Assembly: GCA_963802795.1 (NCBI GenBank)
Contig: CAWDJV010000004.1
Location: forward strand, 372,001 to 436,000
Origin: JAIBJN01 sp963802795
Lineage (GTDB): Bacteria > Actinomycetota > Thermoleophilia > Gaiellales > Gaiellaceae
Reading direction: 5' to 3'
Length of the DNA: 64,000 nt
Below the pieces are notes generated by a model, which ran no database searches, had not been told where the DNA came from, and was given only the letters and a program-made list of their open reading frames with translations. A program made the translations under genes and the position numbers. Shown piece by piece: positions 52,869-61,832 of this stretch (position 1 is its first letter; the number at the start of each line of letters is the position of its first letter).

Positions 52869-53781
52869 GTGAGCGTAGACCGAACTCTCGAGCGCGTCCT
52901 CGCCAAGGTGCCCGAACTGTCCGGCGCCGCCGACGTGGCTGAGCTTCCGGGCGGCCTCACGAACACGAACTACAAGGTCACGGCCCCTTCAGGGGCCTAC
53001 GTCGTTCGTGTCTCCGCCAAGGACGCCGGCCTGCTTGCGATCGACCGGGAGAACGAGTACCTGAACAGCGTTGCGGCCGCGGACGCCGGCGTCGGGGCCC
53101 GCGTGACGGCGTACCTCCCGGAGGAGAACGTGCTCGTCCTCGAGTTCATCGTCGGGCAGACGCAGAGCCCTCGAGGACCTGCGCCGCGGCGACAAGCTGG
53201 ATCAGATCGCCGCCGCCTGCCGACGGCTCCACGGCGCCCGGCGCTTTCGCGACGACTTCAACATGTTCCGGATCCAGGCGCGCTATCTGGGGATCGTCCA
53301 GGAGCGCGGCTTCCGGCTGCCCGAGCGCTACCTCGAGTTCGAGCCGCAGGTACGTGCGATCGAGGCCGCCATGGCCGTGCGCGACGAGGGGACGGTTCCG
53401 TGCAACAACGACCTCCTCGCCGAGAACTTCATCGACGTCGGGGGCGAGTTCAAGCTGATCGACTACGAGTACTCGGGCAACAACGACGCCTGCTTCGAGC
53501 TCGGAAACGTCTGGAGCGAGTCGAACCTGGCGCTCGAGCAGCTCGACGAGCTCGTCGGCCACTACTACGGCCGGCCGCTCCGCAACAAGGTTGCTCGTGC
53601 ACGCCTCTGGGGGCTGATGTCGAAGTACGGGTGGACGCTCTGGGCCTCGATCCAGGACGGCGTCTCCGAGATCGACTTCGACTTCTGGGCGTGGGGCATG
53701 GAGAAGTACGACCGCGCCGTCGAGGAGTTCGACGGCCCAGACTTCGCGCGCCTGCTCGAGGACGTGAAGCGCGAAGACTGA
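52869..53781 (+). pseudogene. Choline/ethanolamine kinase-like phosphotransferase, one +1 frame break
   Basis: With one extra C skipped at about 53169 the protein is about 303 residues. The N-terminal kinase lobe has LPGGLTNTNYKVTAPSGAYV; the C-terminal lobe has AAACRRLHGARRF, VPCNNDLLAENFIDV, and KLIDYEYSGNNDACFELGNV, all typical of choline-kinase/LicA proteins. The catalytic-loop motif is normally HNDLxxxN; here the His is replaced by Asn (CNNDLL), which a single C-to-A change explains. Next to the dimethylglycine/sarcosine dehydrogenase, so the pair may use choline-derived compounds. Confidence 0.75.
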
Positions 53782-53812
53782 GTCAGGCGGCTCGTCGCTT
53801 TGCCCCGGCGGG

Positions 53813-54915
53813 TCAGACCCCGGTTCTGCGCCACGCCGGCCGTTCGACCCCGCCGACGCGATGTGCTTCGCGATGTGCTCGGCGTCCCTCCCGACGCCGC
53901 CGATCAGCGACGACGTGAACCCGTAGAGGAAGGGTCGGCCGACGAAGTACAGGCCGGGCGCGGCCTCGACGACTCCCCGGTCGTGCAGCGGCTCGCCGTC
54001 GTCGTCGAAGACCGGGAGATCGATCCACCCGAAGTCGGCGCGGAACCCGGTGCACCAGATCACGTTGGCCACGTCCAGCACGCGCCCGTCCTCGAGCTCC
54101 GGGCGACCCGTCGCGCGCCCCGACGGTCCTCGGGACGCGCTCGACGCCGGCCGCCTCGAGGTCCTTCGGCCGGACCCGCGCGAGCGGCGTCCCCTCCTTG
54201 ACCTTCGGCCGGACCTTGCGGCCGATCGGCGTCTTCACCGTGACGCACGTGCGAGAGCGAGGAACCAGAAGAGGGGCATGAGCAGCCGGTCCAGGAAGCT
54301 GCCGGCCCGAGTGGGCTCGCTCCCCGGATGCCGGCCCGAGAGCCAGGTCGTGTGCGTGCCGGCCGCTTCGAGGGCGATCTCGGCCCCCGAGTTGCCGGCG
54401 CCGACCACGAGGACGCCGCCCTCCCGCAGCTGGGAGGGGCTCCGATACTCGGTCGAGCCGAGCTGGACGATGTCCGGGTGCGAGCTCGGAGGCGAAGGCG
54501 CGGAACCCGGAGGCCGTGGTAGGCGCCCGAGGCGACGACGACCGTGTCGGCCTCGAAGCGACGCTCGCCGGCGGCGAGGACGTAGCCGTTCCCGTTCCGC
54601 GAGATCCCGTCCACCTCGACGCCGGTGCGCACGGGAAGATCGAAGTGGGCCGCGTAGGCCTCCAGGTAGTCGGCCACGTCGTCCTTCCCCGGATAGGACA
54701 AGCCGGGGCCCGGGAACGGGCCGGCCGGGGAGGCCCGAGTAGCGGGCGGGCGTGAAGACTCGGAGCGAATCCCAGCGGCGCCGCCAGGAGTCGCCGACCC
54801 GCTCGCCCGCGTCGAGGATCACGAACTGCCGCTTTCGCCGCGCGAGGTGGTAACCGACCGCGAGCCCGGCCTGACCGCCCCCGACGATCACCGTCTCGAA
54901 GCGCTCCGTCGTCAT
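53813..54915 (-). pseudogene. Flavin-containing monooxygenase-like protein, about six +1 frame breaks
   Basis: Skipping single extra bases near 54705, 54500, 54475, 54249, 54242 and 54100 gives a protein of about 360 residues. FETVIVGGGQAGLAVGYHLA is the FAD Rossmann loop; GDSWRRRWDSLRVFTPARYS, YPGKDDVADYLEAYAAHFDL, and GVLVVGAGNSGAEIALEAAG (the NADPH loop) follow, then VIWCTGFRADFGWIDLPVFD and FVGRPFLYGFTSSLIGGVGR. This is the CzcO/YUCCA-like monooxygenase pattern. The C-terminal end is uncertain within about 50 bases because the final frame is not clear. Confidence 0.75.
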
Positions 54916-55017
54916 GGCTCCCGACGGCTACGAAGCCGCCGGGCGCTGCCGCTTCGGGCGAACCACCCAAATCGGCCGCAACGCGCGAGGATGGGTATTT
55001 CTGTGTAGGCCCGCCTA

Positions 55018-56696
55018 CACGAGGTCGTGCTCGTAGGCGTACGCGGTTGCCGCCGAGCGTGACGAGACGCTGTAGCTTCGTGAAGATGTTGCTGACGTGG
55101 CGGGCGACCGTCTTCTCGCTGATGACGAGCTCGCTCGGCGATCGCTCGGTTCGTCCTGCCGGTCGCAACGAGGCGGAGCACCTCCACCTCGCGTGCGGTC
55201 AGCCCGCCGGGAGCCCGCGGTCGCCGCTCGCCGCATGAGCTGCTCCACACGCGCGAGATCCGGAGCGGCGCCGAGCTCCTGGAAGGTGAGGCCGGCCGCG
55301 TCCAGCTCCAGCTCCGCGGTGTCCGTGTCTCCGAGCTCCCGACAGGCGAGGGCGATGAAGACGCGCGCTCGGGCCGTCTCGTACGGCGCGCCGAGCTCCT
55401 GCCACGCCTGACAGGCGTTACGGGCCGCTCCCAGGGCCGCCCAGGGGTCGGCCGCCTGCGAGGGCGACCGCCGCCCGCGCCTGCGATCGCATCGCGCCCA
55501 GCATGCCCGCCGGCTGATCCGCGGTGAGCTCCTCGAGCTCGCGGCACGCCGTGCGCGCCTCGTCGAGCTCGTCGACCGCCAGCATGATCTCGACATACGC
55601 GGGCAAGAGGGCCACTCGCTCGGAGCGGCTCGGTTGCCTCGCCGATCACCCTGCGGATCGCCGCCGCAGCCGCGTCGCGCTCTCCTCGAGCCAGGCGCAG
55701 CAGGGCGAGACCCGGCTGGGGCTCCCACCCGGACCGGCTGGCGCCCCGGTATGCCTCCTCGGCCCGGGCGAACTCACCCTGGAGACGGTGGATCTCGCCC
55801 TGGCGGTAGAGCGGCCTCGGCGTTGCCGACCTGGCTCATCCCCGGCCGCCCACCGCGCGCGTCGCGCCTCGTCCAGAGCCGCCGGCCAGGCTCCGTCGAG
55901 CTGCATGATCTCGGCGCGGTGCACGAGGCAGCGTCCGGTGAAGGCCATGAGATCGGGCTGCTCGGCGCACCACCGCGTCAGGGCGGCCGTCCATTCGCGG
56001 GCCCGGCGCAGCTCGTAGGCCCGCTGGCAGGCATCGATCACGCCGCAGTAGACGAGGCCCGCCGCGATCGGCGACAGCTCGTCCCGTCGTGACCGCCACC
56101 ATGGCCTCGTCAAGGACACCGAGGCCTTCCTGGACGCGCCCCAGCACGATCAGGTACTGGCCTCGAAGGTGCATGGAGAGTGCGAAGAGGTCCGCATCGC
56201 CGAAGCGCTGGCCGATCCCGGCCGCCTCGCCGAGCACGTCGCAGGCCGCCGCGAGATCTCCGGCGGCCTCGTGTTGCATCACGAGCGGGAACAGCATGTA
56301 ACCGCGCTCGACGGAGTCGGCCTCCCCCTGCTCGAACAACCGCAGCGCGCGGCCGGCCCAGCCGGTCGCGCCGCCCACATCGCCCCGGAGCGCGAGCCCG
56401 GTACCGATCCAGAACGCAGAGCGCAGCGCGCGCGGAATCTCGCCCGCGTCCGCGTGGAGCTGATAGGCGCGCTCGAGACCGCGCAGCCACTCGTCCTCGC
56501 GTCCGAGCAGGTAGGCAGCGGTGGCGAGACCCTCGAGATCCTCGGCTCCGAGCCGGCCTTCCCCATCCGCCAGCGTGAGCGCCTCGTAGGCATCCCGCCA
56601 TGCTCGTTCGGCGTAAGCCCGGCGACCACGGCCGAGGTGATCGGCCGCGTCGACCACGTCTCCGAACTCAGAATGCTGCTTCACAACGCCTTCCAC
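55018..56696 (-). pseudogene. LuxR-family regulator with TPR-like repeats, about eight +1 frame breaks
   Basis: The N-terminal 190 residues are intact (GTG start at 56696) and made of helical repeats: YAERAWRDAYEALTLADGEG, AYLLGREDEWLRGLERAYQL, LRSAFWIGTGLALRGDVGGA. After extra bases near 56084, 55828, 55811, 55628, 55457, 55206, 55133 and 55071 the rest continues: RQGEIHRLQGEFARAEEAYR, PAYVEIMLAVDELDEARTAC, and a C-terminal LuxR helix-turn-helix GLTAREVEVLRLVATGRTNR then LVISEKTVARHVSNIFTKL. Total about 550 residues. A large ATP-free LuxR-type activator; target unknown. Divergent from the ArsR fusion gene. Confidence 0.75.
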
Positions 56697-56742
56697 CCGA
56701 CATTCTGTCGGCTCGCCGACGGCATCTGTCCGACCGGCTGAT

Positions 56743-56772
56743 TTGACAGGTAACTAAAAGGTTACATATCAT
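56743..56772 (+). promoter_or_regulatory. Promoter with overlapping operator for the ArsR-SRPBCC gene
   Basis: TTGACA (56743-56748) and TATCAT (56767-56772) are separated by 18 bases; between them GTAAC and GTTAC form an inverted repeat (GTAACtaaaagGTTAC, 56750-56765). The ATG at 56779 lies at the predicted start of transcription. An ArsR-type repressor bound at the repeat would block RNA polymerase, so autoregulation is likely. Confidence 0.65.
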
Positions 56773-56778
56773 GCTCGC

Positions 56779-57549
56779 ATGGACCTGGTGTTCAGGGCGC
56801 TGGCCGACCCGACACGCCGCGGACTGCTCGACGACCTGTACGGGCAAGACGGGCAGACGCTCACCGCCCTCGCGCGCGGGCTCCCGATGAGCCGTATCGG
56901 CGTCATGAAGCATCTGCGGGTGCTCGAGGAGGCCGGCCTCGTGACCACCAAGCGGCGCGGTCGCGAGAAGCTCCATTTCCTGAACCCCGTCCCGATCCGG
57001 CTCGTCCACGACCGCTGGGTCAGCAAGTACACAGAGCCCTGGGCCGCGACCCTCACCGGGCTCAAGAAGCGATTGGAGGACACGATGGAGAAGGTGTTCG
57101 AGATCTACATCAAGACGACCCCGGAGCGCCTCTGGGAGGCGATCACCAACCCAGAGCTGAGGGCGCAGTACTCGTTCGGGGTCGCCGTCAACTCGGACTG
57201 GACGGCCGGCTCCCGCTACGAGTCGACCCACGCGGGAGCGGGCGTCGCGATCGCCGAGGGCGAGAACCTGGAGGTCGACCCGCCGCGTCGGCTCGTGCAG
57301 AGCTTCAACGCCCTCTGGAGCGACGATGTGAAGGCCGAGGGAACCTCGAGGGTGACCTGGGAGATCGAACAGGTCGCCGACTCGTGCCGCCTGACCGTGA
57401 CGCACGACCAGCTGCGCGAGGGCGCGAACGACGAGCTGTACGGCGGCTGGCCGATGATCCTCTCCGGCCTGAAGACGCTGCTCGAGACCGGGGAGACCCT
57501 CACCACACCCGGTTCGCTGCTCTATTCGGAGGCTTCGCCGGCCACCTGA
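56779..57549 (+). CDS. ArsR-type repressor fused to an SRPBCC (AHSA1) domain
   Basis: 256 residues. The N-terminal winged helix (about 1-90) begins MDLVFRALADPTRRGLLDDL, with recognition helix MSRIGVMKHLRVLEEAGLV; there are no metal-binding cysteines. From residue 105 an SRPBCC ligand-binding domain follows: VFEIYIKTTPERLWEAITNP, GSRYESTHAGAGVAIAEGEN, and LTVTHDQLREGANDELYGGW. Repressor and SRPBCC genes are often adjacent; here they are one protein, so the pocket may directly control DNA binding. Probably leaderless from the promoter at 56743-56772. Confidence 0.88.
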   Translation: MDLVFRALADPTRRGLLDDLYGQDGQTLTALARGLPMSRIGVMKHLRVLEEAGLVTTKRRGREKLHFLNPVPIRLVHDRWVSKYTEPWAATLTGLKKRLEDTMEKVFEIYIKTTPERLWEAITNPELRAQYSFGVAVNSDWTAGSRYESTHAGAGVAIAEGENLEVDPPRRLVQSFNALWSDDVKAEGTSRVTWEIEQVADSCRLTVTHDQLREGANDELYGGWPMILSGLKTLLETGETLTTPGSLLYSEASPAT

Positions 57550-57693
57550 GCCGAAAAAGTCCTGTAGGGCCTTGACGCCCGGTGACGGACCTGAAAGGAT
57601 CCTCCCGTCAAGTCCTGTGGGCCCTCGGGTTCGCAGGACTTGGCGTTTGTGGGGGCCTGTTTTGCGACGCCCTCACAGGGGTACGCACTCACA
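57550..57693. other. Spacer with repeated AAGTCCTGT motif
   Basis: AAGTCCTGTAGGGCC (57557-57571) and AAGTCCTGTGGGCCC (57610-57624) are near-identical direct repeats, and CAGGACTT (57635-57642) is an inverted copy of the core. They lie between the ArsR-SRPBCC stop and the CBS gene start. They could form alternative hairpins or be binding sites. Confidence 0.5.
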
Positions 57694-57897
57694 ATGACGT
57701 CGGATCCCACGACCGTCGACCCGGAGACGCCCGTCTCGGAGGCCGCGAAGCGGATGGCGCGCGACGGCATCGGACCGCTGCCGGTGGTCGAGGGCGACCG
57801 CCTCCTCGGGATCGTCGCGCAGGCCGACGTCGCGCGCGCGGTCAGCTCCTCGTGGGTCGGCGATGTCGTCGTGGACATCTCGCAGGACGCACCGTGA
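57694..57897 (+). CDS. Very short CBS-domain protein, apparently internally deleted
   Basis: 67 residues. It opens like the first CBS motif of a standard two-CBS protein (MTSDPTTVDPETPVSEAAKR, then DGIGPLPVVEGDRLLGIV) and then continues as the end of the second one (QADVARAVSS, VGDVVVDISQ). The usual protein is about 140 residues with two CBS motifs; a recombination between the repeated PVVEGDRLxGIV segments would give exactly this product. The ATG was chosen as the first in frame; upstream residues do not match the family. CBS pairs bind adenine nucleotides; a single one may need to dimerise. Confidence 0.55.
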   Translation: MTSDPTTVDPETPVSEAAKRMARDGIGPLPVVEGDRLLGIVAQADVARAVSSSWVGDVVVDISQDAP

Positions 57898-58061
57898 GCG
57901 CTCCCTCGCGTGCGCGAAAGCACCACCCGGTTCACGCGCTCGACTCCGCTCGAGTCCTCGTCTCCGGAACGGCCGCTTTCGTGAGCGGCGAGCTGCGCCG
58001 GCTTTTCCTGCACGGCGGAAGAGCCGAGGAGAGCCGCTCCGCGCAGCGCCGCCCACGCTGA
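57894..58061 (+). CDS. Possible 55-residue basic peptide after the CBS gene
   Basis: GTG overlaps the CBS stop (GTGA); the frame reads KHHPVHALDSARVLVSGTAA and ends rich in Arg. No family recognised. The coupled start is the only support, so this may be a chance frame. Confidence 0.25.
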   Translation: MSAPSRARKHHPVHALDSARVLVSGTAAFVSGELRRLFLHGGRAEESRSAQRRPR

Positions 58062-58098
58062 TCGGTCGACACCGCCCGATCGCGATCGACCCGGCGGT

Positions 58099-58104
58099 TA
58101 TCCT
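58099..58104 (+). promoter_or_regulatory. -10 box just before the molybdenum hydroxylase operon
   Basis: TATCCT in GGTTATCCTCCGCTGGG ends 8 bases before the ATG at 58113, which again suggests a leaderless or nearly leaderless transcript. Confidence 0.4.
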
Positions 58105-58112
58105 CCGCTGGG

Positions 58113-60399
58113 ATGACCGCGCAAACCGGAGCGGAAACCGAGCAGACGGCATTTCTCCGGCCGGACGGGAAAGAGAAGGTCACCGGCTCCGGCCGCTATA
58201 CGGCCGATCTGAGCCTGACGGGGCAGCTCCACGCGAAGTTCCGCTACGCGGATCACACGCACGCCCGCATCGTCTCCATCGACGCGGGGCCGGCTCGGGC
58301 GCTTCCGGGCGTCCTCGCCGTCCTCACGCACGAGGACGTGCCGGACGTCCTCTACGGCGACCTCGCCCAGGACCGTCGGCTGTTCGCGCGGGAGCGGGTT
58401 CGGTTCGAGGGGGACGTCGTCGCCGCGGTCGCCGCGCTCACGCCCGAGCTCGCCGCCGAGGCGGCCGCCGCGATCGAGGTCGAGTACGAGCCGCTGCCGC
58501 CGGTCTCCGACATCGAGGCCGCCCTCGCTGACGACGCGCCGCTGATCCACGAGGACTGGGAGTCGTACGAGGCCGACGAAGAGCTCGGACGGGACCGAAA
58601 CGTCCTCGGCTACTCGACCGTCGTCAAGGGCGACGCCGACGCTGCGATGGCGGCCGCCGACGTCGTCGTCAAGGGCCGCTACGTGACCGACGCCTCGCAG
58701 GGAGTGCCGATCGAGCCCCGCGCGCTGCTGGCGCAGTGGGAGGGCGACCGCGTCACCGTCTGGACCTCGACGCAGGTCCCCTACGCGGCCAGAGCCGGAG
58801 TCGCGCACGTCCTTCAGATCCCGCAGTCACACGTCCGGATCATCGTGCCGCTGCTCGGCGGGGGGTTCGGCTCCAAGTGCGACTTCCACTACGAGGGCCA
58901 CGTCGCCGCGCTCGCGCGTGCCGCTGGGCGGCCTGTGAAGCTCGTCTTCACCCGCGAGGAGGAGTTCGTCGCGCCCGACCACCGGCGCGAAGGGATGGTG
59001 ATCGAGCTCGAGACCGGCGCCCGTGGCGACGGGACGCTCGTTGCCCGCCGTGGGCGACTCGTCCTCGACGGGGGCGCCTACTGCGGCGAGGGCGGCTTCT
59101 TCTCCCAGATGGCGGCCATGCACGCCGTCGGGCCCTATGTGATCGAGAACGTGAACGTCGAGTCCACGCTCGTGTACACCAACAACCAGCCCTCCGGCTC
59201 GATCAGGGCGCCGACCGCGCCCCAGGTCTGCTGGGCGGTCGAGCAGCACATGGACGAGCTGGCCGAGGCGCTCGGGCTCGACCCGGTCGAGCTGCGCCGG
59301 CGCACGCTCGTCGCCCAGGGCGACGAGGGGCCGACGCGGCAGGTGATCGGGCCGATCGCGATCAAGGAGACGCTCGAGCGCGCCGTCGAGCTGATCGCGC
59401 CCGACGGCGACCTCCCCGACGACGAGGCGATCGGGGTCGCCTGCGGCTGGTGGCCCTCTTTCGGGAATCCCTCGGGCGCGTACGTGAAGCTGAACGGCGA
59501 CGGCTCGGGGACGATCGTCACCGGGGCGCAGGAGAACGGAAGCGGCGCCGTCATGGCGCTGCCGCTCCTCGTCGCGGACGAGCTCGGCATGGAGCCGTCG
59601 GCCTTCTCGATCCTCTACCAGGACACCGATGCCGCTCCCTACGACGCGGGCTCGTCGGGCTCGCAGACGACGATGAACAACGGGCGCGCCGTCGTCCAGG
59701 CGGCCGGGGAGATCAGGGAGCAGCTGCTCGATCTCGCCGCGGAGAGGCTCGAGGTCGCGCGTGAGGATCTCGAGCTCGTCGCCGGGCAGGTGCAGGGTCG
59801 TCGGCTCGCCCGCCAAGGCGGTCGAGATCTCCGACCTTGCAGACTCCGACGGGCCGCTGATCGGAAAGGGCTCGGGCCCCGTGCCGGAGAATCCTCCCAG
59901 CGACGTCTCGGGCTGCCTCGGGCGGCTGGGAACGGAGTCGTTTCTCGAGCCGCAGGTGTTCACCCACGCTGCCCGCGTCAAGGTCGACCGCGAGACCGGC
60001 GTCGTGCGCGTGCTCCACGTCGCCGCCGTGCACGACTCGGGCGTGATCGTCAACGAGATCGGCGCGAGCGGGCAGGTCTACGGCGGGGTCGTCATGGGGA
60101 TCGGGCAGGCGCTCCTGGAGGTGTCCCAGCTCGACGAGGAGGGGCGCCAGCGGAATCCGCACCTCCTCGACTACAAGCTCGTGACCGCGTCCGACGCGCC
60201 GCGCATCGACGTCGCCTGGATCGAGACGCCGGCGGAGAACGGCGGCCCGAGGGGGACGAAGGGCGTCGGCGAGCCGCCCACCGTGCCGACTCCGGGCGCG
60301 ATTGCAAACGCGATCGCACAGGTCGTCGGCGCCCGCGTCCGGGATTTGCCGATGACCCCCGAGCGGGTGTGGGCCGCGGCGGCCGAGCGGCCCCGGTGA
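58113..60399 (+). pseudogene. Molybdenum hydroxylase large subunit (XdhA/CoxL-like), one +1 frame break
   Basis: About 761 residues when one extra G at about 59796 is skipped. FLRPDGKEKVTGSGRYTADL starts the aldehyde oxidase/xanthine dehydrogenase a/b hammerhead; PLLGGGFGSKCDFHYEGHVA and GSIRAPTAPQVCWAVEQHMD line the molybdopterin site; the catalytic Glu lies in GTKGVGEPPTVPTPGAI near the C-terminus. The second motif is RAPT where relatives usually have RAPG or RGPG. The substrate (purine, aldehyde, CO or other) cannot be assigned; the CO-dehydrogenase active-site loop with its Cys is not evident. Two smaller subunits follow in overlap. Confidence 0.82.
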
Positions 60400-61304
60400 C
60401 CTCAGCCTTTCTCTCGGCGACGACTCTCGACGAGGCGCTCTCGGCGCTGGCGGGCGGCGCGCGTCCGGTCGCCGGCGGGACCGACCTCGTCGTCGGCGCC
60501 CGGCAGGGCAAGGCTCCGCTCCCGGACAGCATCGTCGCCATCCACCGCCTCGACGAGCTCCGCGGCGCGCAAGCCCTGAACGGCGGGCTTCGCCTCGGGG
60601 CGCTCGTGACCCACGCGGAGATCGCCGCCGACGAGCTGGTGCTCGAGCGGCTGACGGCGCTCGCGGACGCGTCCTCCATCGTCGGCTCCGTGGCGACGCG
60701 GGCGCAGGGGACGATCGGCGGCAACGTGATGAACGCCTCGCCGGCCATGGAGCTCGGGGGGCCGCTCGTCGTCTTCGGCGCCTCCGTGACGCTCCGGTCG
60801 GAGTCCGGTGAGCGCCGGGTCTCGGTGGCCGACCTCCTGACGGGCCCGGGGACGACCGTCGCGGCGCCGGACGAGCTCCTCACCGATGTCGAGGTCCCGC
60901 TGCCGTCCGAAGGGACGGGCAGCTGCTATGCGCGACTCGAGTACCGGCGCCAGATGGAGATCGCGGTCGTCGGGGCAACGGCGGCCGTGACCCTCGCCGA
61001 CGGCCGGGTGGAACGGGCCGACGTGGCGATCACCGCCCTCGCCCCGACGATCCGGCTCGTTCCGGAGGCCGGAGAGGCGCTGGTCGGCTCGGATGGGGGC
61101 TCCGACGCCGTGCATGAGGCCGCGCGCGCGGCCGCCGCCGCCGCCGAGCCGATCTCGGACGTCCGCGCGTCGGCGGACTACCGCCGGGCGATGGCCGAGG
61201 TGGTGGCCCGGCGCGTGCTGACGGCGGCCGTGGCACGCGCCCGCGGCGGGACGGTCCCGGTGCCGGCCAGCGCGTCCCTCTTCGCAGCGGGAGCTGCCTC
61301 GTGA
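60396..61304 (+). CDS. Molybdenum hydroxylase FAD-binding subunit (CoxM/XdhB-like)
   Basis: 302 residues, GTG start overlapping the large-subunit stop by 4 bases. FAD-binding motifs are ARPVAGGTDLVVGARQGKAP (about residues 22-41) and ATRAQGTIGGNVMNASPAME (about 100-119), followed by the CO dehydrogenase flavoprotein C-terminal domain (EYRRQMEIAVVGATAAVTLA). It passes electrons from the iron-sulfur subunit to FAD and then to an acceptor. The end overlaps the iron-sulfur subunit start. Confidence 0.93.
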   Translation: MTSAFLSATTLDEALSALAGGARPVAGGTDLVVGARQGKAPLPDSIVAIHRLDELRGAQALNGGLRLGALVTHAEIAADELVLERLTALADASSIVGSVATRAQGTIGGNVMNASPAMELGGPLVVFGASVTLRSESGERRVSVADLLTGPGTTVAAPDELLTDVEVPLPSEGTGSCYARLEYRRQMEIAVVGATAAVTLADGRVERADVAITALAPTIRLVPEAGEALVGSDGGSDAVHEAARAAAAAAEPISDVRASADYRRAMAEVVARRVLTAAVARARGGTVPVPASASLFAAGAAS

Positions 61305-61768
61305 AGGTGCCGCTGACCCTGACGGTCAACGGCGTCGCCTACCCGCTCGAGCTGGAGCCGGCGACGACGCTCCTCTACGCCGTTCGCGACGGCGTGGGGC
61401 TCACCGGCGCCAAGGAGGGCTGCGACGACTCGGAGTGCGGCGCCTGCATGATGCTCCTCGACGGGCAGCCGGTGAACTCGTGCTCGTACCTCGCCCTCCA
61501 GGCCGACGGTCGCGAGGTGACGACGGTCGAGGGCCTCGGCGACGGCGCCGGCCTCGCGCCGCTCCAGCGCGCCTTCCTCGAGCACGGCGGCGTCCAGTGC
61601 GGCTTCTGCACGCCGGGCATGCTCATCTCGGCGACTGCGCTGCTGGAGGCGAATCCACGCCCGACGGAGGACGAGGTGCGGATCGCGCTGTCGGGGAACC
61701 TCTGCCGCTGCACCGGCTACGACGGGATCGTCAAGGCGGTGCTGGAAGTCTCCGCGACGACGTCTTGA
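61301..61768 (+). CDS. Molybdenum hydroxylase 2Fe-2S subunit (CoxS/XdhC-like)
   Basis: 155 residues, GTG start in a 4-base overlap. The plant-type 2Fe-2S cluster is bound by CDDSECGACMMLLDGQPVNSC (in parts: CDDSECGAC and later NSC) and the second cluster by QCGFCTPGM and GNLCRCTGY. Standard length and complete cysteine set. It carries electrons from the molybdenum site to the FAD subunit. It closes the three-gene operon. Confidence 0.95.
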   Translation: MKVPLTLTVNGVAYPLELEPATTLLYAVRDGVGLTGAKEGCDDSECGACMMLLDGQPVNSCSYLALQADGREVTTVEGLGDGAGLAPLQRAFLEHGGVQCGFCTPGMLISATALLEANPRPTEDEVRIALSGNLCRCTGYDGIVKAVLEVSATTS

Positions 61769-61781
61769 CGCGGAAGGCGGT

Positions 61782-61813
61782 GCGAGGCGGCCGCCGGACG
61801 GCGACCGCCTCGC
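61782..61813 (+). terminator. Terminator after the molybdenum hydroxylase operon
   Basis: GCGAGGCGG and CCGCCTCGC form a perfect 9-bp stem with a 14-base loop, starting 14 bases after the stop. It lies between convergent genes and may serve both. Confidence 0.7.
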
Positions 61814-61832
61814 GGAATGCCACCGGCTCGAT

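Noticed and set aside
58113..60399. Assignment of the molybdenum hydroxylase as an aerobic CO dehydrogenase
   Set aside because: The large subunit lacks a visible CoxL active-site loop with its cysteine; the subunit gene order is also not the CoxMSL order.
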